From: an uncultured Pseudomonadales bacterium
GTDB taxonomy: Bacteria; Pseudomonadota; Gammaproteobacteria; Pseudomonadales; UBA7434
Length of the DNA stretch: 64,000 bases
Assembly: GCA_943788835.1 (NCBI GenBank)
Contig: CALSRU010000004.1
Span: forward strand, 614,300-678,299
Reading direction: 5' to 3'
Shown piece after piece: positions 9,431 through 17,596 of this stretch (positions within the stretch are counted from its first letter, which is position 1; every line of letters begins with the position of its first letter). Below the pieces are notes generated by a model, which worked only from the letters and a program-made list of their open reading frames with translations, made no database searches and had not been told where the DNA came from. The position numbers and the translations under genes are program-made.

Positions 9431-9481
9431 CACCGATCTTGGCTTCGCACCGATCTTGGCTTCGCACTGACCTTCGCTCAG
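9431..9481. repeat. 17-bp tandem repeat (two exact copies plus one decayed) with adjoining hairpin
   Basis: Unit CACCGATCTTGGCTTCG occurs exactly at 9431-9447 and 9448-9464. A decayed third copy occupies 9465-9481. Immediately after, TTCGCT-CAG-AGCGAA forms a 6-bp inverted repeat (about 9473-9487). The array lies in the gap between the YheU-family gene and the small membrane protein gene. Confidence 0.8.
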
Positions 9482-9498
9482 AGCGAACAACCCTCTAA

Positions 9499-9759
9499 CT
9501 ATTCTATTGCGGGATCAGCCTTGGCCCGTTTTTTTACTTCCCGCCGCTTTTGCACAACTCGGCGGCAAGCATACAGCACGCAGCCGAATAAAAGCCCGAA
9601 CAAAGCCAGTATCGAAACTAAGAGAACGCCTGTCCCTACGAGTAAAAGCATCTCGTAAACCGACAGATCAAGAATATTTACCAATGCGTAGCACAAAGCC
9701 ATAAGTGCTAGCGAACCCAAGACTATAGTTCGCAAAACGCTTTTACCTAACTTGGCCAA
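9499..9759 (-). CDS. Small two-helix membrane protein of unknown function
   Basis: The 86-residue product has two hydrophobic segments (about 10-29 and 34-62) and a basic, Arg/Lys-rich C-terminal tail (CRRVVQKRREVKKRAK), suggesting a hairpin with both ends in the cytoplasm. The start is TTG at 9759, with AGGGG placed 6 nt upstream. It follows the alpha/beta hydrolase gene by 42 nt on the same strand, so co-transcription is likely. I do not recognise the family. Support comes from the ribosome binding site, the coherent topology and the operon position. Confidence 0.65.
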   Translation of the reverse strand: MAKLGKSVLRTIVLGSLALMALCYALVNILDLSVYEMLLLVGTGVLLVSILALFGLLFGCVLYACRRVVQKRREVKKRAKADPAIE

Positions 9760-9801
9760 GCTGATCCCCTATCGGTTAACAAGTGTCGGTTGAGGCAACG
9801 C

Positions 9802-10725
9802 TTAGCATGAAAACTGAGCGTCAACGGTTGGCACACTAGCCCACCAATGATTAATTTTCTGTGCAACGCCTGCAACCTGCGCCCTCTCCATATGAAAATG
9901 GTGCTTGCCCGCATGCCAATACATCTCAATATAAGCATTCTTGGTTAGATTTTCAGGTAAGGTGTGTTTCTTTAGCTGCCCGTCAAGCGCAGCCAAAAGC
10001 AATGTAGGCAATTTCAAAAGAGATAAAAATACGTCTAACTCAGCAGACGAAAATCGTACTGCCGAGCTTCCATGCAAACGATTATCATGACTCCATACAA
10101 ACCCGTCATCGGTTTTTATTAGATCCCGCTCAATCATCGCTCGACCCTCGTCAACGGTCAGCTTTGTGGACTGTAAACGACGCTCAATTGCTTCATCCAG
10201 CGTTGCATAAGGCCGGCTGCCCTTAGCCCGCAGTCGCTGCCTATCGAGGATGTAAGCACGCAACTGCTCAACCACATTTTTATTCAGCCAGGGAGGCGGC
10301 ACTATCCCATCTAGCAAGACCAAGGATTTTACTCGCTCCGGCATCACCGACGCATAGAGGAAAGCGATTCCGGCACCGCGTGAATGGCCTAACAAAGTAA
10401 ATTGATCCCAACCTAACTCGTCAGCAATATCACCAATATCTTCTAAATCGTCATAGATATCGTAACTTGCGTGGGCTGCCCTGTGGCTAGTTTTTCCGTG
10501 CCCGGCCATATCAATAGCTACCACATCACAGTCTTTAAGCTGCGGTGCTAATCGTGCAAAACTTTCACTGTTATCTAGCCAACCATGCAAACATAAAACC
10601 TTGCGGACTTTCTTAGCGTGAGTAAATTCATTCTCACCCTGCTGCCCTGACACATTTTCCCAGCGCTGCGCAGCATACGACAATCCATTGACCTGTATAC
10701 GGATAGAAGATGGCGCTACTTGCAT
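9802..10725 (-). CDS. Alpha/beta-fold hydrolase
   Basis: The 307-residue protein belongs to the alpha/beta hydrolase superfamily. LCLHGWLDNSES (about 44-55) forms the oxyanion-hole HG motif, VVAIDMAGHGKTS follows, and the nucleophile elbow is LLGHSRGAGIAF with Ser115. A LDG segment near residue 253 and a GKHHFHMER segment near the end could supply the acid and His of the triad. The resemblance is to MhpC/serine-hydrolase-like esterases. The substrate cannot be read from sequence. It lies 67 nt after sixA and upstream of the small membrane protein, all leftward. Confidence 0.88.
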   Translation of the reverse strand: MQVAPSSIRIQVNGLSYAAQRWENVSGQQGENEFTHAKKVRKVLCLHGWLDNSESFARLAPQLKDCDVVAIDMAGHGKTSHRAAHASYDIYDDLEDIGDIADELGWDQFTLLGHSRGAGIAFLYASVMPERVKSLVLLDGIVPPPWLNKNVVEQLRAYILDRQRLRAKGSRPYATLDEAIERRLQSTKLTVDEGRAMIERDLIKTDDGFVWSHDNRLHGSSAVRFSSAELDVFLSLLKLPTLLLAALDGQLKKHTLPENLTKNAYIEMYWHAGKHHFHMERAQVAGVAQKINHWWASVPTVDAQFSC

Positions 10726-10792
10726 GGTGGGAACTTCTCTATCAGTGGGCGGCTAAAACAATAGCCTAGAAAGCACTACAAACCCTGCAGCT

Positions 10793-11299
10793 TTAAACAT
10801 GATGCAACGTGATCAATTCGAAGCAGCCACTGGCTAGAGTCTCATATTCTAGCAGTGCAATTGACGCAGGAGCCATAGGGTATCGAGCACCAGCCGACGA
10901 GCTGGAATCCGCATCAATCAAATAAGCCAACAACCGCGATACTAACGGCTGATGGCTTATTAACAGCGCATTGTCGACCTGATCGGCCACAAGCCAAGCA
11001 AACACCTCCTTGGGTGATTGTTCGCCCAGTAGCTCGTCGCTAGGTTTAGCAGCTACTCTACCCAATGGCGCCCAACCCTGCTCACTGAAACCTGCAAGCA
11101 GAACGGAGGCTGTCTGGGTAGTTCTCTCGAAGGGGCTGTGATAAACACGCGCCAATGGAAAGTCACGATCGAAAAACCGACCTACGACAGCGGCGCCCTG
11201 ACCGCTGGCAAAAACGCCCATCTCAGTAAGACTGCGCTCACGATCGCTGGTAACATAATTCTCAGCATGGCCGTGACGCATAATAGCTAGTCTTTTCAT
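10793..11299 (-). CDS. sixA: Phosphohistidine phosphatase SixA
   Basis: SixA is a small histidine phosphatase that removes phosphate from protein phosphohistidines, shown in E. coli for the ArcB phosphotransfer domain and for the nitrogen PTS. The 168-residue product starts MKRLAIMRHGHAEN, with the catalytic RHG motif at residues 8-10. It contains SLTEMG, YHSPFERTTQTASVLL and LISHQPLVSRLLAYLI, where the second His is expected. The length is close to E. coli SixA (161). It sits between htpG and the alpha/beta hydrolase gene on the same strand. No Arc or PTS-Ntr gene is in the window. Confidence 0.9.
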   Translation of the reverse strand: MKRLAIMRHGHAENYVTSDRERSLTEMGVFASGQGAAVVGRFFDRDFPLARVYHSPFERTTQTASVLLAGFSEQGWAPLGRVAAKPSDELLGEQSPKEVFAWLVADQVDNALLISHQPLVSRLLAYLIDADSSSSAGARYPMAPASIALLEYETLASGCFELITLHHV

Positions 11300-11382
11300 A
11301 ATCGCTCGGCTTTCTCAAGCCACCATCTCCCGCGAAGGGATAGGATCACTCGACACGCTACACAATGTTTGAGTAAGAAAAC

Positions 11383-13362
11383 CTAGTGGCTCAACTCCAA
11401 CAAGAGCTTATTAAGTCTTGCAACAAAGCTGGCCGGATCCTCAAGGCTGTCACCTGCAGCTAAGGCCGCCTGATCAAATAACACATGCGTCAGATCACCA
11501 AAACGGTCTTCGTCGGCTTCTTGATCGAGCTTCTTCACCAGTGGATGCTCAGGATTCAATTCAAGAATTGGCTTACTCTCGGGCAACGCTTGGCCTGCGG
11601 ACTCCATGATCCTGCGCATTTGTGCGCCCATATCATGAGCACCAACCACCAGACACGCTGGTGACTCGGTGAGCCGATTAGTGATGCGCACTTCCTCTAC
11701 ACTGTCACCCAATGCAGACTTAGCACGATCCAACAAATCCTTACTAGCTTCAGACAGCTTCTCTTGATCTTTCTTATCCTCTTCGTTGTCTAACTCGCCC
11801 AAATCGAGCTCGCCCTTGGCAACGTCTTGCAGGTGCTTACCATCAAACTCCATTAAGTGGCTCATTAACCAATCGTCGATGCGGTCACATAACAACAGAA
11901 CCTCGATACCTTTCTTGCGAAAAATTTCGAGGTAAGGACTATTCTTAGCCGTCGCAAAATTTTCGGCGGCCACGTAATAAATTTTATCCTGACCATCTTT
12001 CATGCGAGCAACATAATCGACCAGCGAGTGTGTTTGGTTATTGGTGTCGTCCTGTGTGGTAGAAAAACGCAATAATTTAGCGATTTTTTCTTTGTTGGCA
12101 AAATCTTCGCCTGGACCTTCTTTTAGGACATTACCAAACTCTTTCCAGAAACTTGCGTACTGCTCTGCGTCGTTCTTAGACATTTTTTCAAGCGTATCAA
12201 GCACGCGCTTAGTTAAAGCGCTACGCATAGTCTCAGTAGTATTATCTTGCTGCAAGATCTCCCGCGAAACATTAAGAGGAAGGTCGTTTGAATCGATCAC
12301 ACCCTTAACGAATCGGAGATACATTGGTAAAAATTGCTCCGCATCGTCCATGATGAACGTACGCTGCACATAAAGCTTTAATCCTCGGACTGAATCGCGA
12401 TTCCATAAATCGAATGGTGCCTTACTCGGCACATACAGCAAGCTCGTGTATTCGAGCTTGCCTTCAACTTTATTGTGACTCCATTTTAGCGGATCGCTAA
12501 AATCGTGTGAAATAGCTTTATAAAACTCTTTATACTCATCTTCCGAAACTTCATTTCGCGCACGAGTCCAAAGAGCAGTCGCATCGTTGACGGCTTCAAA
12601 TTCCGGCACGGCCTCAGCTTTAACTTCAGCAGCAGCGGCATCACCTTCGGCGTCTTCTGGCGTATCGGCGACGTCTTGCTTGATCATTTGTACGGGAATG
12701 GCAATATGATCTGAATATTTTTTCACAATGCTGCGCAAGCGCCAATTATCGGCAAATTCATTCTCGCCCTCGCGAAGATGCAATACAATGCGTGTTCCGC
12801 GGTCGGCCTTTTCAACTTCGGCGATCGTATACTCAGCATCGCCTACTGAAGACCAATGAACTGCTTTATCAGCGGCTAAACCAGCCCGCCGTGTAAATAC
12901 CTCGACCTTATCGGCTACAATAAAAGCCGAGTAAAATCCCACACCAAACTGACCAATGAGTTGAGAGTCTTTTTTCTCGTCTCCCGTCATTTTTTGCAAA
13001 AATTCAGCCGTACCTGACTTTGCGATGGTACCAAGATTATTCATCACCTCTTCACGCGACATACCAATACCGTTATCGCTAAGAGTAATGGTGTTAGCTT
13101 CATTATCAAATTCAATTTTTATTGCAAGCTCGCTATCACCTTCGTACAGGCTGTCATTTTGTACGGCTTCGAAGCGAAGTTTATCTGCCGCATCAGAGGC
13201 GTTTGAGATCAGCTCCCGCAAAAATATTTCTTTGTTGCTGTAAAGCGAATGGATCATCAAATGCAAAAGTTGCTTGGCTTCCGTTTGAAAACCAAACGTC
13301 TGCGCTTTTTCCTCGGCCGCAGCGGTGCTGTCAGTATTTTTGGATTGGTCAGTACTGGTCAT
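11383..13362 (-). CDS. htpG: Molecular chaperone HtpG (Hsp90)
   Basis: HtpG is the bacterial Hsp90, an ATP-dependent dimeric chaperone in the cytosol. The 659-residue protein has the GHKL ATPase domain, with [34 protein letters not shown], and [21 protein letters not shown] middle domain (about 240-510) includes [18 protein letters not shown] and [10 protein letters not shown], and the C-terminal dimerisation domain ends the protein. There is a charged, Ala/Glu-rich insertion around residues 225-250. The ATG at 13362 follows a GAGATAAAAG stretch. A good sigma-32-like promoter lies about 100 nt upstream. A GGGCTT-GCTG-AAGCCC hairpin (13389-13404) sits in the leader. Confidence 0.98.
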   Translation of the reverse strand: MTSTDQSKNTDSTAAAEEKAQTFGFQTEAKQLLHLMIHSLYSNKEIFLRELISNASDAADKLRFEAVQNDSLYEGDSELAIKIEFDNEANTITLSDNGIGMSREEVMNNLGTIAKSGTAEFLQKMTGDEKKDSQLIGQFGVGFYSAFIVADKVEVFTRRAGLAADKAVHWSSVGDAEYTIAEVEKADRGTRIVLHLREGENEFADNWRLRSIVKKYSDHIAIPVQMIKQDVADTPEDAEGDAAAAEVKAEAVPEFEAVNDATALWTRARNEVSEDEYKEFYKAISHDFSDPLKWSHNKVEGKLEYTSLLYVPSKAPFDLWNRDSVRGLKLYVQRTFIMDDAEQFLPMYLRFVKGVIDSNDLPLNVSREILQQDNTTETMRSALTKRVLDTLEKMSKNDAEQYASFWKEFGNVLKEGPGEDFANKEKIAKLLRFSTTQDDTNNQTHSLVDYVARMKDGQDKIYYVAAENFATAKNSPYLEIFRKKGIEVLLLCDRIDDWLMSHLMEFDGKHLQDVAKGELDLGELDNEEDKKDQEKLSEASKDLLDRAKSALGDSVEEVRITNRLTESPACLVVGAHDMGAQMRRIMESAGQALPESKPILELNPEHPLVKKLDQEADEDRFGDLTHVLFDQAALAAGDSLEDPASFVARLNKLLLELSH

Positions 13363-13464
13363 ACTTTTATCTCTATCTCTTTATTGAGGGGCTTGCTGAA
13401 GCCCAGTTAAAATAGTTGCAGGCTTGATCTGCCTGACAACGATACTTGTGTCATTCGCTAGTTG

Positions 13465-13493
13465 ATATTGGGGCTGAATAAGTCAATTACAAG
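13465..13493 (-). promoter_or_regulatory. Heat-shock (sigma-32) type promoter of htpG
   Basis: On the minus strand CTTGTAA (13493 to 13487), a 13-nt spacer and CCCCAATAT (13473 to 13465) match the RpoH consensus CTTGAAA-N13-15-CCCCATNT closely. It would start transcription about 95 nt before the htpG ATG. htpG is a classical RpoH regulon member, so site and gene agree. The rest of the 13363-13676 gap holds a leader hairpin and no gene. Confidence 0.65.
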
Positions 13494-13676
13494 GCCCGAG
13501 CGCGAAATGACAAAAAATGTTAAAAGAAAAGCCTTACTACCTGATTTTAAAGCCAATTAGTCAGTTTCCTAAAGTAACCTCTCAGGAGGCGTAGCTGCGC
13601 ACACGCTCACTGCCAGTTGCTCGCAAGCAAGCTCAAAGGGCGCACATGATACGGTAATTGCGCAGCTCGAACGAGC

Positions 13677-14087
13677 CTAATAAACACTAATTACGACCGT
13701 ACGGCTGCCACCATTTATACGGTGCTCGCCCAACCAAATGCCTTGCCATGTCCCCAACAATAGACGCCCATTCGATACCGGCACCGATAGTGAAGCACCC
13801 AATATAGAAGCTTTAATATGAGCTGGCATGTCATCAGGGCCTTCCACAACGTGCTTGAAGTAAGTTGCGCGCTCGGGGATCGAATGCAGAAAATAGCGCT
13901 CCATGTCACCTCGTACATCGGGGTCCGCATTCTCATTAATAGTTAGTGATGCTGACGAATGCTGGATGAAAAAATGCGCTATGCCGGTCTTAATCTGACT
14001 AAGCTCTGGGATAGCCGACAGCAGCTCATCTGTAATAAGGTGAAAGCCGCGCGACTTAGGTGCCAAGTGAACTAACGTCTGCATCAT
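13677..14087 (-). CDS. yjbQ: YjbQ family protein (UPF0047; secondary thiamine-phosphate synthase type)
   Basis: The 136-residue protein matches the UPF0047/YjbQ family: GIAHFFIQHSSASLTINENA, then DPDVRGDMERYF, PDDMPAHIKASILG, LGTWQGIWLGEHR and a final R-x-V-x-x-x strand. Members form a small beta-rich trimer. Weak thiamine-phosphate synthase activity has been described for the E. coli protein, though its true role is unsettled. Two Met codons begin the product; the first is kept. The gene is monocistronic and leftward, upstream of htpG and divergent from the tRNA unit. Confidence 0.9.
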   Translation of the reverse strand: MMQTLVHLAPKSRGFHLITDELLSAIPELSQIKTGIAHFFIQHSSASLTINENADPDVRGDMERYFLHSIPERATYFKHVVEGPDDMPAHIKASILGASLSVPVSNGRLLLGTWQGIWLGEHRINGGSRTVVISVY

Positions 14088-14239
14088 TATTCGTCCTCAA
14101 AAACTATCAGTGGCCGCGCCCAAGCTTTAGGTTTAGGTGCAGCCTTTTAAAAAACAACCAATGCAACGTATATCCCTCGCATTGTGACTATCAACACCTA
14201 TGATAATACCCAAATGCCTAAGATTCACCGGTCAAGATG

Positions 14240-14268
14240 TTGACCTAAACAAAGGTCGGCACTATAGT
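14240..14268 (+). promoter_or_regulatory. Sigma-70 promoter of tRNA-Arg
   Basis: TTGACC (14240-14245), a 17-bp spacer and TATAGT (14263-14268) are followed by a GC-rich discriminator (ACGCGGCC), typical of stable-RNA promoters under stringent control. The expected start near 14275 leaves a leader of about 25 nt before the tRNA. Confidence 0.75.
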
Positions 14269-14299
14269 ACGCGGCCTCTCATCACGGATGGGAGATTGC

Positions 14300-14376
14300 G
14301 CGCTCGTAGCTCAGCTGGATAGAGTACCTGGCTACGAACTAGGGGGTCGCAGGTTCGAATCCTGCCGAGCGCGCCA
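14300..14376 (+). tRNA. tRNA-Arg (anticodon ACG)
   Basis: A 77-nt cloverleaf is readable. The acceptor GCGCTCG pairs with CGAGCGC, the D-arm contains GCTC...GAGT, the anticodon stem CCTGG pairs with CTAGG (one G-T pair) around loop CTACGAA giving anticodon ACG, and the T-arm is GCAGG-TTCGAAT-CCTGC. The discriminator is G and CCA is encoded. A34 of this tRNA is the classical substrate of TadA, which is encoded in this window. Confidence 0.97.
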
Positions 14377-14382
14377 TTTTTT

Positions 14383-14414
14383 AAAGCCTCAGCTATGCTG
14401 GGGCTTTTTCTTTT
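14383..14414 (+). terminator. Rho-independent terminator of the tRNA-Arg unit
   Basis: AAAGCCTCAGC (14383-14393) pairs with GCTGGGGCTTT (14397-14407) around TAT, giving an 11-bp stem with one T-G pair. The T-rich tail TTTTTCTTTT follows. It lies seven bases after the CCA end. Confidence 0.88.
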
Positions 14415-14607
14415 CTCACTCTACAACACTACGCCGTGGGTTAATTTAGCCACACAAATCTTTCGATTCCGTCTACTCAAAAGCTTCCAGGTATACTATT
14501 AGCTGCGATCGCAAGCGATACTGGACAGTGTCATAAAAACTTGCGGGGCACGCATTTTAATAGGTTTTTGTAAACCGCTTTCATTCAATATCTTAGGAAT
14601 TTAACCT

Positions 14608-15390
14608 ATGTCGTCAGAAATCATAGCCGTTGCAAACGATTTCTATAACATTCGCGGATCATTTAAAATCGGGCGCTTTATCGACATTGGAACCCAAAGC
14701 TCGCTCATACAACTGCAAAGCGGTAAGTTTGTCATTCTTGATGCTTGCACCCTAACCAATGAAATTGCCTCCGAAGTTGACCAACTAACCAATAATGGCG
14801 CAGATATCGAAGCCATCATCAACCTCCACCCCTTCCACACCTTACATGTCAAAGCGGTGCATAGGCGCTATCCATGGGCAAAGCTGTACGGTACGGCCAG
14901 GCACTTAGAAGTACTCCCGGATATGCCCTGGCAAACAACACTGGCCGAATCGCCAGACATGCACAATTTGTATTCGAATGACTTTGATTTTTTCGTCCCC
15001 CGTGGCGTCGATTTCATTTCGAAGAATGATAAACTTCACTTTGCTTCAGTACTGGCCTACCATCGCTCCTCGAAGACACTTCATGTAGACGACACACTGA
15101 TAAACATTCAGCTGCCATCACCACTGGGCCTACTAGCATCGCGCCATCACCTGAGTTTTCATCCCACACTTGCCAAAACGCTCGAACCTCGAGCAGGAGC
15201 GGCTAACGATTTTCGTACATGGGCAACACATTTAGCCGCTGCTTTGCGCGAGTCTGAAAACCTATGTGCAGCTCACACAAAGCCTTTACTAGGAAAAAAT
15301 AATCGTGGCGCCACCATCGAGCAACGGATATTGCGCGCGTTAATTAAAGTTGGCAACACTCTCGCTGCACACGAAAAAAAGTACGGCTGA
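14608..15390 (+). CDS. Metallo-beta-lactamase-like protein with altered metal motif
   Basis: I do not recognise a named family with certainty. The 260-residue product has the look of a metallo-beta-lactamase fold: an opening strand pair (SLIQLQSGKFVILDACTL), then AIINLHPFHTLHVKAVHRRYP, which here must be read as NLHPFHTLH followed by a helix. A YGTARHLEVLPDMPW segment and a later LHVDDTL strand follow. The usual HxHxDH zinc motif is replaced by HPFHTLH, resembling DUF4336-type proteins. The ATG at 14608 follows AGGA by 9 nt. It is the first rightward gene after the tRNA and precedes the glucosylglycerate genes by 250 bp. That gap (15391-15640) contains no clear element. A role in that pathway is possible but unproven. 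Confidence 0.7.
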   Translation: MSSEIIAVANDFYNIRGSFKIGRFIDIGTQSSLIQLQSGKFVILDACTLTNEIASEVDQLTNNGADIEAIINLHPFHTLHVKAVHRRYPWAKLYGTARHLEVLPDMPWQTTLAESPDMHNLYSNDFDFFVPRGVDFISKNDKLHFASVLAYHRSSKTLHVDDTLINIQLPSPLGLLASRHHLSFHPTLAKTLEPRAGAANDFRTWATHLAAALRESENLCAAHTKPLLGKNNRGATIEQRILRALIKVGNTLAAHEKKYG

Positions 15391-15643
15391 CCGTTCAAGC
15401 ATTCATCAGTGGCACACAACGGTGAATGCAATAGCAATGCAGCAGCCAAGCCAAGCAAGGTTTATGATGAACTTAAAGCTGCTTACAACCCGAGGGTTTC
15501 GGGGCTTTTGTGTAGTTGGCACAGATTCTGCGTGTCTTCTCCCTAAACGCAGACATCATAAAGCCCTTGACTATTAAAACGCTCAACCACATAAGACGAG
15601 CAACACTGCGTAAAACTCTGCACGGCCGCCGGAGCCAAATGTG

Positions 15644-16621
15644 ATGTCACCCATCGACAAACCCCAAGCGCAAACCTTCGACTCAACAGAGCCATTAAAA
15701 GACTGGCAACTGCGTTTTTTAGAGAGAAATCAATTACCCGCCACTTATTGGGCGAAGGCTGTCGTCGATTATGGGCCGCTGGTAACAAGCCTGGCTCGAC
15801 GCATGGTTAAAGAGGACAAGCCATGGTTGCTCGGTATCAACGGCTGCCAAGGCTCGGGAAAATCAACCCTCGCCGACTTTTTACGCTCGATTATGGTGCA
15901 CAAGCACCAATTAAGCACAGTCGTCCTATCACTTGACGATTTCTATCTTACTCAAAAACAGCGATCGGCTCTGGCGCAGACCCATCACCCTCTATTAGCG
16001 CGCAGGGGTGTTCCAGGCACACACGATATAGACCTTGCACTCACCACCCTAAGCAAATTAACGCGCATGAGTCTCGCCACTGGGACAGTATCGATTCCGC
16101 GCTTTGACAAACTGCATGATGATCGACATAGCAACGATCAGCTAATTCAAACGCCACCACGCCTCATTATTTTTGAAGGCTGGTGTATGGGCGCCACACC
16201 ACAAACTGCCCAACAACTCATTGAACCGATTAATGCATTAGAAGAGGATTTAGATAGCGACGGCATCTGGCGTAGTTATGTTAATGCAAAGCTAGCCGGT
16301 GAATATCAGCGGTTGTTTGCTCAGGTAGATGAGTGGGCCATGTTACAGGCGCCAAGTTTTGACTGTGTGTTTCAATGGCGACTCGAGCAGGAAAAAAAGT
16401 TGATACGCGCCCATAATTTACTCAACGAAACAGCACCCGCTGTAACGATGAGTGAATTAGATGTGCGCGACTTCGTGGCTTATTTTCAGCGCATTACCGA
16501 ACACTGCTTAGCCACACTGCCGCCACATATCGACCATTTATATTTGTTGAATCAACACCGAGATATTCAAAGCTACCAGCAGAATGATATCAACCTCAGT
16601 GCCCACAATGAGGCTCACTGA
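15644..16621 (+). CDS. D-glycerate 3-kinase-like P-loop kinase
   Basis: This 325-residue P-loop kinase shows GINGCQGSGKST (Walker A, Lys73), VVLSLDDFYLT (a conserved DDFY motif), GVPGTHDIDLAL, PRFDKLHDDR and IIFEGWCMGA. These motifs mark the GLYK/YGR205W group that phosphorylates D-glycerate to 3-phosphoglycerate. Either GTG 15641 or ATG 15644 could be the start; GGAG lies 9 nt before the ATG. The three genes downstream encode the enzymes that use 3-phosphoglycerate to make, and release glycerate from, glucosylglycerate, which fits a glycerate-salvage kinase. A pantothenate- or uridine-kinase-like substrate is less likely but not excluded from sequence alone. Confidence 0.8.
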   Translation: MSPIDKPQAQTFDSTEPLKDWQLRFLERNQLPATYWAKAVVDYGPLVTSLARRMVKEDKPWLLGINGCQGSGKSTLADFLRSIMVHKHQLSTVVLSLDDFYLTQKQRSALAQTHHPLLARRGVPGTHDIDLALTTLSKLTRMSLATGTVSIPRFDKLHDDRHSNDQLIQTPPRLIIFEGWCMGATPQTAQQLIEPINALEEDLDSDGIWRSYVNAKLAGEYQRLFAQVDEWAMLQAPSFDCVFQWRLEQEKKLIRAHNLLNETAPAVTMSELDVRDFVAYFQRITEHCLATLPPHIDHLYLLNQHRDIQSYQQNDINLSAHNEAH

Positions 16622-16673
16622 AAGATTACTTATTTTTCGTCGCACGCCAAACAACTCACGCCAACTTATTTTT

Positions 16674-17552
16674 ATGAAAACAAGCATGACCAAACAACTA
16701 CTCATTTTTACAGACTTAGACGGAACGCTGCTCGATGATACCGATTATCGTTTTGACGAAGCCTCTGACTGCCTGAGCGAACTAGAACAACGAGGCATTC
16801 CGGTCATTCCTGTCACGAGCAAAACGCTTGGGGAAGTATTAGTCCTGCGTAAACGCCTCAACTTAAAAACACCTTTTATTGTCGAAAATGGTGCCGCAAT
16901 TTACCTGCCTTGCGACAGCATGCCGCTTTACGTAAATAGGCAACCGCCAATGACGCACCAAGTAACCATCGATCAGACTGCATACTGGTGCCATGCACCT
17001 GGCCGTCGTATCGCTTTCTGGCAGGAGTTATTGGCACAGCAAGATCCAAAATTTGCTTCGTTATACACAACATTTTCTTCGCTAGACATTGAGGAAATCA
17101 GTGCACTCACCGGTTTGAATAAGCGCGATGCGAAACAAGCCAGCGAGAGAGAATTCAGCGATCCGATCGTTTGGCAAGGAAACTCAGACGAACGAAAAGA
17201 ATTCATTCAATGCCTATCAGATCAAGGTGTAGCCGTGGTAGAGGGCGGTCGTTTTTTACACTTAATGGATACACAGGCAGACAAGGGCCGCGCTTTATTA
17301 TGGCTAGAAAAATGGATACATTCCCAACTCAACAACACTGATTGTATAGCTCTTGCATTAGGCGATAGTGAAAACGATATTTCGATGTTGAACGCAGCTA
17401 ACACCGCCCTGCTCGTGCGCTCTAAAAAGCACCCGTTCCCCAATGTCACGTCCTCGAAACACCAATTTAAGAGTCGTTTTTTTGGACCCGCCGGCTGGGC
17501 AGAGCTCGTATCGCAACAACTCAATACCCATTTCACTGAACGTCACGGTTAG
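16674..17552 (+). CDS. Glucosyl-/mannosyl-3-phosphoglycerate phosphatase (HAD family)
   Basis: The product belongs to the HAD Cof/MPGP subfamily. FTDLDGTLLDD carries the nucleophile Asp14 and the general acid Asp16, followed by PVTSKT, PFIVENGAAIYLP, a cap domain with NKRDAKQASEREFSDP, and the late GDSENDISML motif. Relatives dephosphorylate mannosyl- or glucosyl-3-phosphoglycerate. The adjacent synthase looks like a GT81 glucosyl enzyme, so the glucosyl substrate is inferred. The open frame extends upstream to 16584 into the kinase gene. I chose ATG 16674 because the extra residues do not resemble the family; ATG 16689 is also possible, and neither has a clear Shine-Dalgarno. The size is close to the usual 270-290. 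Confidence 0.85.
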   Translation: MKTSMTKQLLIFTDLDGTLLDDTDYRFDEASDCLSELEQRGIPVIPVTSKTLGEVLVLRKRLNLKTPFIVENGAAIYLPCDSMPLYVNRQPPMTHQVTIDQTAYWCHAPGRRIAFWQELLAQQDPKFASLYTTFSSLDIEEISALTGLNKRDAKQASEREFSDPIVWQGNSDERKEFIQCLSDQGVAVVEGGRFLHLMDTQADKGRALLWLEKWIHSQLNNTDCIALALGDSENDISMLNAANTALLVRSKKHPFPNVTSSKHQFKSRFFGPAGWAELVSQQLNTHFTERHG

Positions 17553-17596
17553 TGAACAATAGAACTTAACAGCAACATTTAAAAGAGCAAACCAAT

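Noticed and set aside
13389-13404. htpG leader hairpin as an RNA thermometer
   Set aside because: The hairpin ends well before the ribosome binding site and does not pair with it, so there is no sign of temperature-dependent masking.
14300-14620. tRNA-Arg as an integration site for a mobile island
   Set aside because: No integrase, no repeat of the tRNA 3' end and no sharp change of gene character is seen downstream.
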